NCBI GenBank assembly: GCA_023417985.1
Contig: JAEZDV010000241.1
Span: 1 to 15,724, forward strand
Length of the DNA stretch: 15,724 bases
From: Actinomycetes bacterium
Lineage (GTDB): Bacteria; Actinomycetota; Actinomycetes; Mycobacteriales; Mycobacteriaceae
Reading direction: 5' to 3'
Below the pieces are notes generated by a model. That model ran no database searches. It was not told the origin of the DNA and worked only from the letters and a program-made list of their open reading frames with translations. The position numbers were made by a program, and so were the translations under genes. Shown piece by piece: positions 6,554 through 12,881 of this stretch. Numbering within the stretch: position 1 is the stretch's first letter; each line of letters starts with the position of its first letter.

Positions 6554-7344
6554 CCGCCGCGATGCTGTGTCTCGCCGCTGCGCTGCTCGTAGTTCCGGGT
6601 TCGCCTGCGGCGCAACGTATCCAGATCCGGCGCTGCCGCAATCTCCCTGTGTTCCGGCATCGAGGGGTGGCCGTCGCTGCTGCCGGTGTGGCGCTGAGTC
6701 TGCTCGCGGGTGTCGCGCCGGCGCTGGCCGCAGCGGCCGTCGCCGCGACCACCCTGGTGCGACTGCGCCGGAGACGAAGTGCCGCGCGACTCGACCTCCA
6801 CCGGCGGATGCTGTTGTCCGGTCTCGAGACGGTGATCGCGGACCTACGGGTCGGTGCGCATCCGGCCGACGCCTGCGACACCGCAGCACGCGAGACCACC
6901 GGGCCCGCAGCAGATGCGTTCCGGGTCGCGGCGGCTCGCGCGCGACTGGGCGGTTCGGCCGCGGACGGCTTGCGGTCGTCGGCTCCGGGCGACGGTCCCG
7001 ACGGTCTGGCCGGAAATCTGGCACGGCTCGCGGACGCATGGACCGTGTCGGATCGTCACGGTCTCGCTCTTGCCGAACTTCTGGCTGCGGCTCGCACAGA
7101 CCTCTCCGCCAGGATGCGGATTCGCGCGCGCACCGACGCGGGTCTGGCGGGCGCTCGTGCCACAGCTACCGTTCTCGCGGGGCTACCTCTGCTCGGCGTG
7201 GGTCTCGGCCAGATGATGGGCGCAGCGCCCGTCGAGATCCTGCTCTCCGGCGGTCTCGGTGGAATGCTCCTGGTCGGGGGCACGGTGCTGGCGTGCGCGG
7301 GACTCTTGTGGACCGACCACATCGCCGAACGGGTCAGCGCGTGA
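6550..7344 (+). CDS. tadB: TadB-like inner-membrane platform protein
   Basis: 264 residues from GTG 6550, which overlaps the tadA stop (GTGA), so translation is probably coupled; Rv3658c is about the same length. Hydrophobic segments lie at about 2-17, 40-65 (very Ala/Val/Leu-rich, then the basic stop-transfer RLRRRRSAAR), 200-220 and 230-254. Between them, about 75-195, is a soluble helical region typical of the T2SSF/GspF platform domain (LLSGLETVIADLRVGAHPADA). It would form the membrane base with TadC and be driven by TadA. It is slightly shorter than classical TadB (about 300-320 residues), as is normal in this actinobacterial branch. The upstream ATG at 6478 lies inside tadA and is not needed. 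Confidence 0.88.
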   Translation: MTAAMLCLAAALLVVPGSPAAQRIQIRRCRNLPVFRHRGVAVAAAGVALSLLAGVAPALAAAAVAATTLVRLRRRRSAARLDLHRRMLLSGLETVIADLRVGAHPADACDTAARETTGPAADAFRVAAARARLGGSAADGLRSSAPGDGPDGLAGNLARLADAWTVSDRHGLALAELLAAARTDLSARMRIRARTDAGLAGARATATVLAGLPLLGVGLGQMMGAAPVEILLSGGLGGMLLVGGTVLACAGLLWTDHIAERVSA

Positions 7345-7916
7345 CAGCCTCCGTTGCCGCCGTGTGTGCCGCCGCGGCCCTGCTCGTTCTTCCCGTGCCG
7401 GAAGGCAATGCACGTCTGAGACATACGAAAACGGTGCTGAGTCCGGCACTTCCGTCCGGACGTCCCGACCCGAATGCAGTCCCGGCTGCATTCGACCTGT
7501 TCGCTGCGTGTCTCCGAGCCGGAATGCCGGCCGCGACCGCCGCCCGGGTCGTGGCGGATTCGGCGCCGCCCGGATTCGCGGCGGCGCTACGCCGGGGTGC
7601 AGACAGGCTCGCCCTCGGTGCCGACCCGGCCGATGCGTGGGACGGCGGGGCCGGCGACGACGAGTTGCTCGACGACTTCGCACGAGCCGCCCGGCGATCC
7701 GCCAAATCGGGTGCTCCGCTCTCGGACACGGTGGCGGAACTGGCCGTCCGGTACCGAGCCGAAGCCGAGGACCGCATTGCCGCCGACATCGAGCGGGCAG
7801 GCGTGCTCGTCGCCGGCCCGCTGGGGTTGTGCTTTCTACCTGCCTTCGTGTGTCTCGGCATCGTGCCGGTCGTGATCGGCCTGGCCAGGGACGTGCTCGG
7901 AGGCGGGCTGCTGTGA
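7341..7916 (+). CDS. tadC: TadC-like inner-membrane platform protein
   Basis: 191 residues from GTG 7341, overlapping the tadB stop as GTGA; Rv3657c has nearly the same length. One N-terminal hydrophobic segment (about 4-18), a soluble T2SSF half-domain at about 45-145 (AFDLFAACLRAGMPAATAARVVAD...SGAPLSDTVAELAVRYRAEAEDR), and a C-terminal hydrophobic hairpin at about 152-180 (VLVAGPLGLCFLPAFVCLGIVPVVIGLA). The family pattern SGAPLSDTVAELA...R...E is clear. It probably pairs with TadB. It is much shorter than classical TadC (about 300), since only one T2SSF domain is present. 41 nt separate it from the prepilin gene. Confidence 0.88.
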   Translation: MTASVAAVCAAAALLVLPVPEGNARLRHTKTVLSPALPSGRPDPNAVPAAFDLFAACLRAGMPAATAARVVADSAPPGFAAALRRGADRLALGADPADAWDGGAGDDELLDDFARAARRSAKSGAPLSDTVAELAVRYRAEAEDRIAADIERAGVLVAGPLGLCFLPAFVCLGIVPVVIGLARDVLGGGLL

Positions 7917-7957
7917 AACGTCGGCGCGGACCGTCCGTGCTGCAGGAAGGGGGAGTA

Positions 7958-8161
7958 ATGCGCACCATCGATGTTCGGGGGATTCGGAGCCGCTTGTCGG
8001 ATCTCGTAGTCCAGGACGACGGCATGTCCACCGCGGAATACGCGATAGGAACTATTGCGGCAGCAGCTTTCGGTGCCGTTCTGTACACCGTCGTCACCGG
8101 CGACTCGATCGTGTCGGCGTTGACCGGCATCGTCGAACGCGCGCTCAACACAGCCGTGTGA
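7958..8161 (+). CDS. Flp-type prepilin (DUF4244, Rv3656c-like)
   Basis: A 67-residue prepilin, the probable structural subunit. The start is ATG 7958, with a strong purine-rich Shine-Dalgarno region AGGAAGGGGGAG at 7944-7955. The leader is 22 residues long and ends in Gly; cleavage at G22/M23 would leave MSTAEYAIG with Glu at mature position 5, the rule for type IV-like pilins. The hydrophobic helix runs to about residue 47 (YAIGTIAAAAFGAVLYTVV), and a short amphipathic tail ends the protein. It is the only operon gene downstream of ssd with its own spacer and good ribosome site, suggesting higher translation than the machine genes. No prepilin peptidase is encoded in the window. Its stop overlaps the next start (GTGTGA). 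Confidence 0.93.
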   Translation: MRTIDVRGIRSRLSDLVVQDDGMSTAEYAIGTIAAAAFGAVLYTVVTGDSIVSALTGIVERALNTAV

Positions 8162-8544
8162 GGCGCGGGAACCCGAACTGCGGTAGCCGCGAGGCGATTC
8201 CGGCCCGTCCGCCAGGGGACGCCGGCGGCGTCACCGTGGAGGCGGCGCTCGCGATCGCAAGTCTTGTCACCGTGCTGGTCCTGTGTCTCGGGGCGGTGCT
8301 GAGCATCGCCTACCAGGTGAGGTGTCACGACGCAGCGCGTGAGGCGGCGCGGCTCGCGTCGCGAGGAGACCCGGCGCGGGCGGTAGAGGTGGCCGTCCGC
8401 GTCGCACCTCCCGACGCGCATGTCGCGTTGCGGGAGGAAGGCGATCTGATCGTGGCTGTCGTGACAGTGGACAGCCCGCTGCTTCCGCTGCTGACTTTGA
8501 CGGCAGAGGCGGTGTCGGTGGTGGAACCCGAGGGTTTGCGATGA
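8158..8544 (+). CDS. TadE-like pseudopilin (Rv3655c-like)
   Basis: 128 residues from GTG 8158, overlapping the prepilin stop; Rv3655c has about 125. A basic N-terminal leader reaches Gly-Gly at 23-24, then VTVEAALAIASLVTVLVLCLGAVLSIAYQV forms the TadE-type helix. Cleavage between the two glycines would put Glu at mature position 5. The next part, RCHDAAREAARLASRGD, is the usual TadE 'AAREAAR' amphipathic region, followed by a small beta-rich extracytoplasmic domain. It is probably a minor pilin processed by the same peptidase as the major pilin. The M. tuberculosis counterpart has been reported as a secreted effector, which need not apply here. Confidence 0.87.
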   Translation: MRRGNPNCGSREAIPARPPGDAGGVTVEAALAIASLVTVLVLCLGAVLSIAYQVRCHDAAREAARLASRGDPARAVEVAVRVAPPDAHVALREEGDLIVAVVTVDSPLLPLLTLTAEAVSVVEPEGLR

Positions 8545-8909
8545 CCCGGCAACGGTTTTCTGCCGACGACCAGGGGAGCGCGAGCGTGATCGGCTGCGCC
8601 GTGATGGCTGCCCTGATCGCGATCACCGCGACGTTGCTGCACGTCGGGTCGGTCGTCGTCGCACGTCACCGTGCACAGGCGGCGGCCGATCTGTCGGCGC
8701 TGGCGGTTGCCTCCGCTCTCGATCGAGGTGTCGTCGCGGCCTGCGAGGTGGCCGAACCGATCACGTTGCGGATGGACGTGCAAGTCCGGCGATGCGAGAT
8801 CGACGGCTGGTATGCGGTGTTCGAGGTGACGGCTGCGGTGTCGTCGCTTTTCGGTGGTGAAGTGGCAACAGCGGTGGCGCGAGCCGGTCCGGCTGAGGCG
8901 TCCGGATAG
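8541..8909 (+). CDS. TadE/TadG-like secreted or membrane protein (Rv3654c-like)
   Basis: 122 residues from ATG 8541, overlapping the previous stop as ATGA. A short N-terminal stretch ends in DDQGSASV, followed by the hydrophobic helix IGCAVMAALIAITATLLHVGSVVV (about 17-40) and the ARHRAQAAADLSALAVASAL motif. That motif, 'RAQAAADLAALA', is typical of the 'helicase/secretion neighborhood TadE-like' family and of TadG N-termini. C68 and C85 lie in the C-terminal part and could form a disulfide if it is exported. It is the last gene of the tad operon. M. tuberculosis Rv3654c is shorter. No separate Shine-Dalgarno is needed, given coupling. Confidence 0.85.
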   Translation: MTRQRFSADDQGSASVIGCAVMAALIAITATLLHVGSVVVARHRAQAAADLSALAVASALDRGVVAACEVAEPITLRMDVQVRRCEIDGWYAVFEVTAAVSSLFGGEVATAVARAGPAEASG

Positions 8910-8944
8910 TGAGAAACAGCGTCCGACAGGCCCATCGGTAACAT

Positions 8945-8976
8945 TGTGACACCCATCACATGTGATGGGTGTCACA
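8945..8976. promoter_or_regulatory. Double CRP/GlxR operator: perfect 32-bp palindrome
   Basis: TGTGACACCCATCACA (8945-8960) is followed at once by its reverse complement TGTGATGGGTGTCACA (8961-8976). Each half is itself a perfect match to TGTGA-N6-TCACA, the CRP/GlxR consensus of Mycobacteriales, so the element holds two sites 16 bp apart. It lies 36 nt after the tad operon and 333 nt before the importer start. As RNA it could also fold into a 14-bp hairpin with a CATG loop; the following CCTATTT is a poor T tract, so a terminator role is possible but second choice. Confidence 0.7.
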
Positions 8977-9309
8977 CCTATTTCGACGGGTCGGAAAAGT
9001 GCGTCGATCGGGAGGTTTGAAACCGCACAAATGCGATGTACTGCTGTGATGGCGTCGACTGTTGTCGCGGACGTCGTCTCGGCCTGCCCGTCCTCCCGAG
9101 GCGACTCGACCGCGGCGCGTTACCGCAGCATGACAGCGGGCCTCGAGGCTTTCCCTACGCCGGGGGAGAACGTTGCCCTCGCTAGGCGTGTGTCTAGAGT
9201 CAACCGACGTTCCGGGCTGCACGCCATCCGTGTGGCTCACACCGACACCGTGGATCATCGCGGACTTCGTAGACGGCGACGTCTCGTTGGGGCTGAGGAA
9301 GGGTTGATT
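8977..9309 (+). promoter_or_regulatory. Leader of the peptide importer, with candidate promoter
   Basis: This is non-coding sequence. The best promoter candidate is TTGCCC (9173-9178), 16 nt, TAGAGT (9195-9200), giving a start near 9207 and a leader of about 100 nt. A 13-bp inverted repeat, GTGTG-GCT-CACAC, lies at 9230-9242. GAGGAAGGG at 9295-9303 is a strong Shine-Dalgarno placed 6 nt before the TTG at 9310. The double CRP/GlxR element ends 196 nt before the -35 box, far for class I activation, so another promoter nearer to it may exist. An in-frame ATG at 8962 would require translating the operator and is rejected. Confidence 0.35.
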
Positions 9310-10926
9310 TTGAGGATCAAGCGCGCGATCGCGGTCGTGTCGGTGGGCTTCGTAGCCGTCGGCATGCTCGCGGCCTGCGGCAGCGATACTGCTGCCGGTA
9401 GTAGTGAGGGCACGTACAGCCTGTACATCATGCAGCCCGAGAACCCACTGGTTCCGGGCAACACCACCGAGAGCGAGGGCAACCAAGTCCTCAAGGCTCT
9501 GTTCACGCCCTTGGTGAACTACAACGACGAGACCAGCGAGGTCGAGTACACCGGCGTCGCCGAGTCGGTCGAGTCCGAGGACCAGGTCAACTGGACCATC
9601 AAGCTGAAGCCGGGCTGGACGTTCCACGACGGAACCCCCGTCGACGCAAAGTCGTATGTCGATGCGTGGAACTACACCGCGCTGAGCACCAATGCTTACG
9701 GCGCGTCGTACTTCTTCGAGAACGTCAAGGGCTACGACGAGCTGCAGGGCGCCGAGGGCGGCGAGCCGACCGCGACCACCATGTCCGGCATCGAGGCAGT
9801 CGACGACACCACCATCTCGGTCCAGCTCAAGGAGCCGTTCGCGATCTACCCGATCACCCTCGGGTACTCGGCGTTCATGCCCCTGCCCGAAGCCTTCTTC
9901 TCCGATCCCGAAGCCTACGGCCGTCGGCCGATCGGCAACGGCCCGTTCAAGGCCGACGAGGACTTCGTCGACGGGCAGGGCTTCACCGTCACCAAGTACG
10001 AGGACTACGCCGGTGAGAACGCCGCGAAGTCGGACGGCGTGCAGTTCAAGGTCTACACCGAACTGGCGACCGGCTACACCGACGTCCAGGCCGGTGGCCT
10101 CGACGTGATGCTGGACCTGCCGCCGGACGCGTGGGCCACCGCCCGCGATCAGTTCGGTGATCGTTATGTCGAGCGTGCTCGCCCCGACATCACCTCGCTC
10201 AGCTTCCCCACCTACGACCCGCGTTTCTCCGATCCGCGTGTCCGCGAAGCGTTCTCCATGGCTATCGATCGTGGGGCCATCACCGAGGCGATCTTCACCG
10301 ACACTCGTACGCCGGCCAAGTCCTTCGCCTCTCCCGTCGTCGACGGGTACCGCGAGGACGCCTGCGGCGCCAAGTGCGAGCTGAACGTCGAGCAGGCCAA
10401 CAAGCTTCTCGACGAGGCCGGTTTCGATCGCAGCCAGCCGGTGGACCTGTGGTTCAACGCAGGTGCTGCACACGACACCTGGATGACCGCAATCGGTAAC
10501 CAGATCCGCACCAACCTCGGTATCGAGTATGTGCTGCGCGGCGATCTGCAGTTCGCCCAGTACCTGCCGCTGCAGGACGAGAAGGGCATGACCGGCCCGT
10601 TCCGTTTCGGCTGGATCATGGACTACCCGTCGCTGTACAACTTCCTCGCGCCGGTGTACAGCACGGCGGCACTGCCGCCTGCAGGCTCGAACAACACGTT
10701 CTACAGCAACCCCGAGTTCGACGCGGCCCTCTCGGCCGGTAACAACGCCGACTCGCTCGAGGCTGCCACGGTGGAGTACCAGAAGGCCGAGGACATCCTG
10801 GTCCGCGACCTGCCGTCCGCGCCGCTGTTCTACGGGCTGAACCAGGCCGTCTACAGCGACCGTGTGAGCGACGTGAAGATCGATGCGTTCGGTGACATCG
10901 TGGTCGAAGACGTCACGGTCAACTGA
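9310..10926 (+). CDS. Oligopeptide ABC transporter substrate-binding lipoprotein
   Basis: A 538-residue extracytoplasmic receptor of the SBP_bac_5 (OppA/DppA) family that captures peptides and hands them to the two permeases. The start is assigned to TTG 9310 because it gives an ideal lipoprotein signal: MRIKRAIAVVSVGFVAVGMLAAC with lipobox LAAC and Cys at 23, and it follows a strong Shine-Dalgarno. A TTG at 9304 is also in frame. Family landmarks are WTIKLKPGWTFHDGTPVDAKSYVDAWNY, PIGNGPFK, and DPRVREAFSMAIDRGAI in the middle. The ligand is unknown; close resemblance to M. tuberculosis DppA is not apparent. It is the first gene of a four-gene operon, separated from the permease gene by a strong hairpin. 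Confidence 0.94.
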   Translation: MRIKRAIAVVSVGFVAVGMLAACGSDTAAGSSEGTYSLYIMQPENPLVPGNTTESEGNQVLKALFTPLVNYNDETSEVEYTGVAESVESEDQVNWTIKLKPGWTFHDGTPVDAKSYVDAWNYTALSTNAYGASYFFENVKGYDELQGAEGGEPTATTMSGIEAVDDTTISVQLKEPFAIYPITLGYSAFMPLPEAFFSDPEAYGRRPIGNGPFKADEDFVDGQGFTVTKYEDYAGENAAKSDGVQFKVYTELATGYTDVQAGGLDVMLDLPPDAWATARDQFGDRYVERARPDITSLSFPTYDPRFSDPRVREAFSMAIDRGAITEAIFTDTRTPAKSFASPVVDGYREDACGAKCELNVEQANKLLDEAGFDRSQPVDLWFNAGAAHDTWMTAIGNQIRTNLGIEYVLRGDLQFAQYLPLQDEKGMTGPFRFGWIMDYPSLYNFLAPVYSTAALPPAGSNNTFYSNPEFDAALSAGNNADSLEAATVEYQKAEDILVRDLPSAPLFYGLNQAVYSDRVSDVKIDAFGDIVVEDVTVN

Positions 10927-10933
10927 GTGACGA

Positions 10934-10971
10934 GTGGTGGGGTGCCTCGCTCTGTCGGGGCACCCCATCAC
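10934..10971 (+). terminator. Intra-operon hairpin after the substrate-binding protein gene
   Basis: A 13-bp stem (10934-10946 with 10959-10971, one G-U pair; core TGGGGTGCC/GGCACCCCA) and a 12-nt loop, 8 nt after the receptor stop codon. No T tract follows, so it more likely stabilises the upstream mRNA or attenuates read-through than terminates fully. Such hairpins after receptor genes commonly raise receptor level above the membrane parts. Confidence 0.6.
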
Positions 10972-11007
10972 GCGTGTTGGACGTTCTGTTCCGTATAGGA
11001 GAACCCA

Positions 11008-11931
11008 GTGGGTCGCTTCATCACGCGCCGATTGCTGCTGACCATCCCGGTCCTGATCGGCGCCTCTTTTCTGATTTTCGCGATGGTGTACGCCCTTCCG
11101 GGCGACCCCATCCGCGCGCTCGCGGGCGATCGCCCGCTTGCCCCCGCCGTCATTGCGCAACTCCGTGCCCAGTACAACCTCGACGATCCGTTCTTCGTCC
11201 AGTACATCAAGTACGTCGGCGGACTTCTCCAGGGCGACTTCGGTTCCGACTTCTCCGGACGGCCTGTGCTCGACACGATCGCGCAGCGACTGCCGGTCAC
11301 CATGCAGTTGACGGCAGTGGCCGTCGCCTTCGAGGTTCTCATCGGCATCACGGCCGGTGTGCTCGCGGCCCTGCGCCGTAACTCGTTCTTCGACAACCTG
11401 GTTCTCGTCTCCTCGACGCTGCTGGTGTCCGTCCCGGTGTTCGTTCTCGGCTTCGTCTCGCAGTACTTCCTCGGATACAAACTGGGTCTGTTCCCGATCG
11501 CCGGTATCAACAAGGGCTGGTACAGCTTCCTGCTGCCCGGCCTGGTGCTCGCGTCGCTGTCCATGGCGTACGTCGCGCGACTGACCCGCACAGCCGTGTC
11601 CGAGTCGATGGCCGCCGACTACATCCGCACCGCTCGGGCAAAAGGTATCGGACGGCGCCGCATCGTGGTGCGGCATGCCCTGCGCAACAGCTTGATTCCC
11701 GTGGTCACGTTCATCGGTGCCGACATCGGCGCGCTCCTCGGCGGTGCCATCATCACCGAATCGGTGTTCAACATTCCAGGACTGGGCCGCGCGATCTTCG
11801 ACGCCGTACAGAACCAGGAAGGTGCGGTGGTCGTCGGCATCGTCACGCTGATGGTGTTCTTCTACATCTTCTTCAACCTCGTCGTGGACGTGCTGTACGC
11901 ATTCCTCGACCCCCGGATCAGATACGAGTAG
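11008..11931 (+). CDS. Oligopeptide ABC transporter permease, OppB/DppB type
   Basis: 307 residues from GTG 11008, with AGGAG at 10997-11001 six nt upstream. The N-terminus MGRFITRRLLLTIPVLIGASFLIFAMVYALPGDP is the hallmark of OppB-type permeases (first membrane helix followed by the GDP motif). About six membrane segments are visible, ending in the VDVLYAFLDPRIRYE signature of this family. The cytoplasmic coupling loop (EAA region) is DYIRTARAKGIGRRRIVVRHALRNSLIP. It forms the translocation pore with the next gene product. Only 4 nt separate the two genes. Confidence 0.95.
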   Translation: MGRFITRRLLLTIPVLIGASFLIFAMVYALPGDPIRALAGDRPLAPAVIAQLRAQYNLDDPFFVQYIKYVGGLLQGDFGSDFSGRPVLDTIAQRLPVTMQLTAVAVAFEVLIGITAGVLAALRRNSFFDNLVLVSSTLLVSVPVFVLGFVSQYFLGYKLGLFPIAGINKGWYSFLLPGLVLASLSMAYVARLTRTAVSESMAADYIRTARAKGIGRRRIVVRHALRNSLIPVVTFIGADIGALLGGAIITESVFNIPGLGRAIFDAVQNQEGAVVVGIVTLMVFFYIFFNLVVDVLYAFLDPRIRYE

Positions 11932-11935
11932 TGGT

Positions 11936-12877
11936 ATGGATTCCAATAATGCCGAGGCAGCCCGTACACACGCCGTGCAGGAAGGCGAGCCGGGCAATGT
12001 CATGACCGGTGAGGCCGTCGAGCTCGTCGGCCAGGCGAGCCTGTGGGGCAACGCGTGGAAGAAGCTTCGCCGCAGTGCGTTCTTCTGGTTCGGCGCGGTC
12101 ATCACAGCCCTTCTGGTGCTCATGGCGCTGATGCCGCAAGTGTTCGCCCGCGGAATCGATCCTCGGGCGTGCGACCTGTCGGACACCCGCCTGCCACCGA
12201 GTGCGCAGCACTGGTTCGGGACGGATCTACAGGGCTGCGACTATTACGCGAACGTGATCTACGGTGCCCGCGTCTCCCTGAGCATCGGCCTGCTCGCCGT
12301 CATCGGGGTTCTGATCGTCGGCGTGCTGATCGGTGCCCTCGCAGGCTATTTCGGCGGTGTACTCGACAGCGTGCTCGCTCGTTTCACCGATATCTTCTTC
12401 GGCATCCCGCTCCTGCTCGGTGCGTTGGTGCTGCTGACGGTGACGACCGAGCGGACCGTCTGGACCGTGGCGCTGGCCCTGGTCACCTTCGGCTGGATGA
12501 CCGCGATGCGCCTGGTGCGCTCGTCCGTCATCGCGATCAAGGAGAGCGAGTACGTGCAGGCAGCCCAGGCGCTGGGAGCCTCGACCTTCCGCATCCTGGT
12601 CCGGCACATTCTGCCCAATGCGTTGACCCCCGTTCTGGTCTACGCCACGATCGCCGTCGGCACGTTCATCGCCGCCGAATCGGCATTGTCGTACCTCGGC
12701 ATCGGTCTTCAGATGCCGGCCATGTCGTGGGGCCTGCAGATCAACCTCGGCCAGAACTACATCTCGACCTCGCCGCACCTGGTGCTGTTCCCGGCAGCGT
12801 TCCTGTCGGTGACCGTGCTGGCCTTCATTCTCATGGGTGATGCGCTGCGTGATGCGCTCGACCCGAAACGGAGCTGA
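11936..12877 (+). CDS. Oligopeptide ABC transporter permease, OppC/DppC type
   Basis: 313 residues from ATG 11936. A hydrophilic N-terminal tail of about 50 residues (MDSNNAEAARTHAVQEGEPGNVM...) precedes the OppC-type first helix FFWFGAVITALLVLMALMPQVFA. Then come the periplasmic loop with HWFGTDLQGCDYYANVIYGARVSLSIG, typical of DppC/OppC (usual form HxxGTDxxGRDxxSR...G), and five further helices. Cys-Asp replaces the common Arg-Asp in this motif. The coupling loop is EYVQAAQALGASTFRILVRHILPNALTP. The protein ends DALRDALDPKRS, as is usual for the family. The Shine-Dalgarno is weak, so translation probably depends on the upstream gene. Confidence 0.95.
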   Translation: MDSNNAEAARTHAVQEGEPGNVMTGEAVELVGQASLWGNAWKKLRRSAFFWFGAVITALLVLMALMPQVFARGIDPRACDLSDTRLPPSAQHWFGTDLQGCDYYANVIYGARVSLSIGLLAVIGVLIVGVLIGALAGYFGGVLDSVLARFTDIFFGIPLLLGALVLLTVTTERTVWTVALALVTFGWMTAMRLVRSSVIAIKESEYVQAAQALGASTFRILVRHILPNALTPVLVYATIAVGTFIAAESALSYLGIGLQMPAMSWGLQINLGQNYISTSPHLVLFPAAFLSVTVLAFILMGDALRDALDPKRS

Positions 12878-12881
12878 CGCA

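Noticed and set aside
8945..8976. Palindrome as an insertion-sequence end or CRISPR repeat
   Set aside because: There is a single copy, with no transposase, no target duplication and no spacer array; the match to the CRP/GlxR consensus explains it.
9230..9242. GTGTG-GCT-CACAC as another CRP/GlxR site
   Set aside because: The half-sites are only 3 nt apart, too close for the TGTGA-N6-TCACA geometry.
8956..12186. 1076-codon open frame on the minus strand
   Set aside because: It covers the antisense of the receptor, permease genes and the palindrome. The product has no recognisable domain and biased composition; long antisense frames are expected in such DNA.
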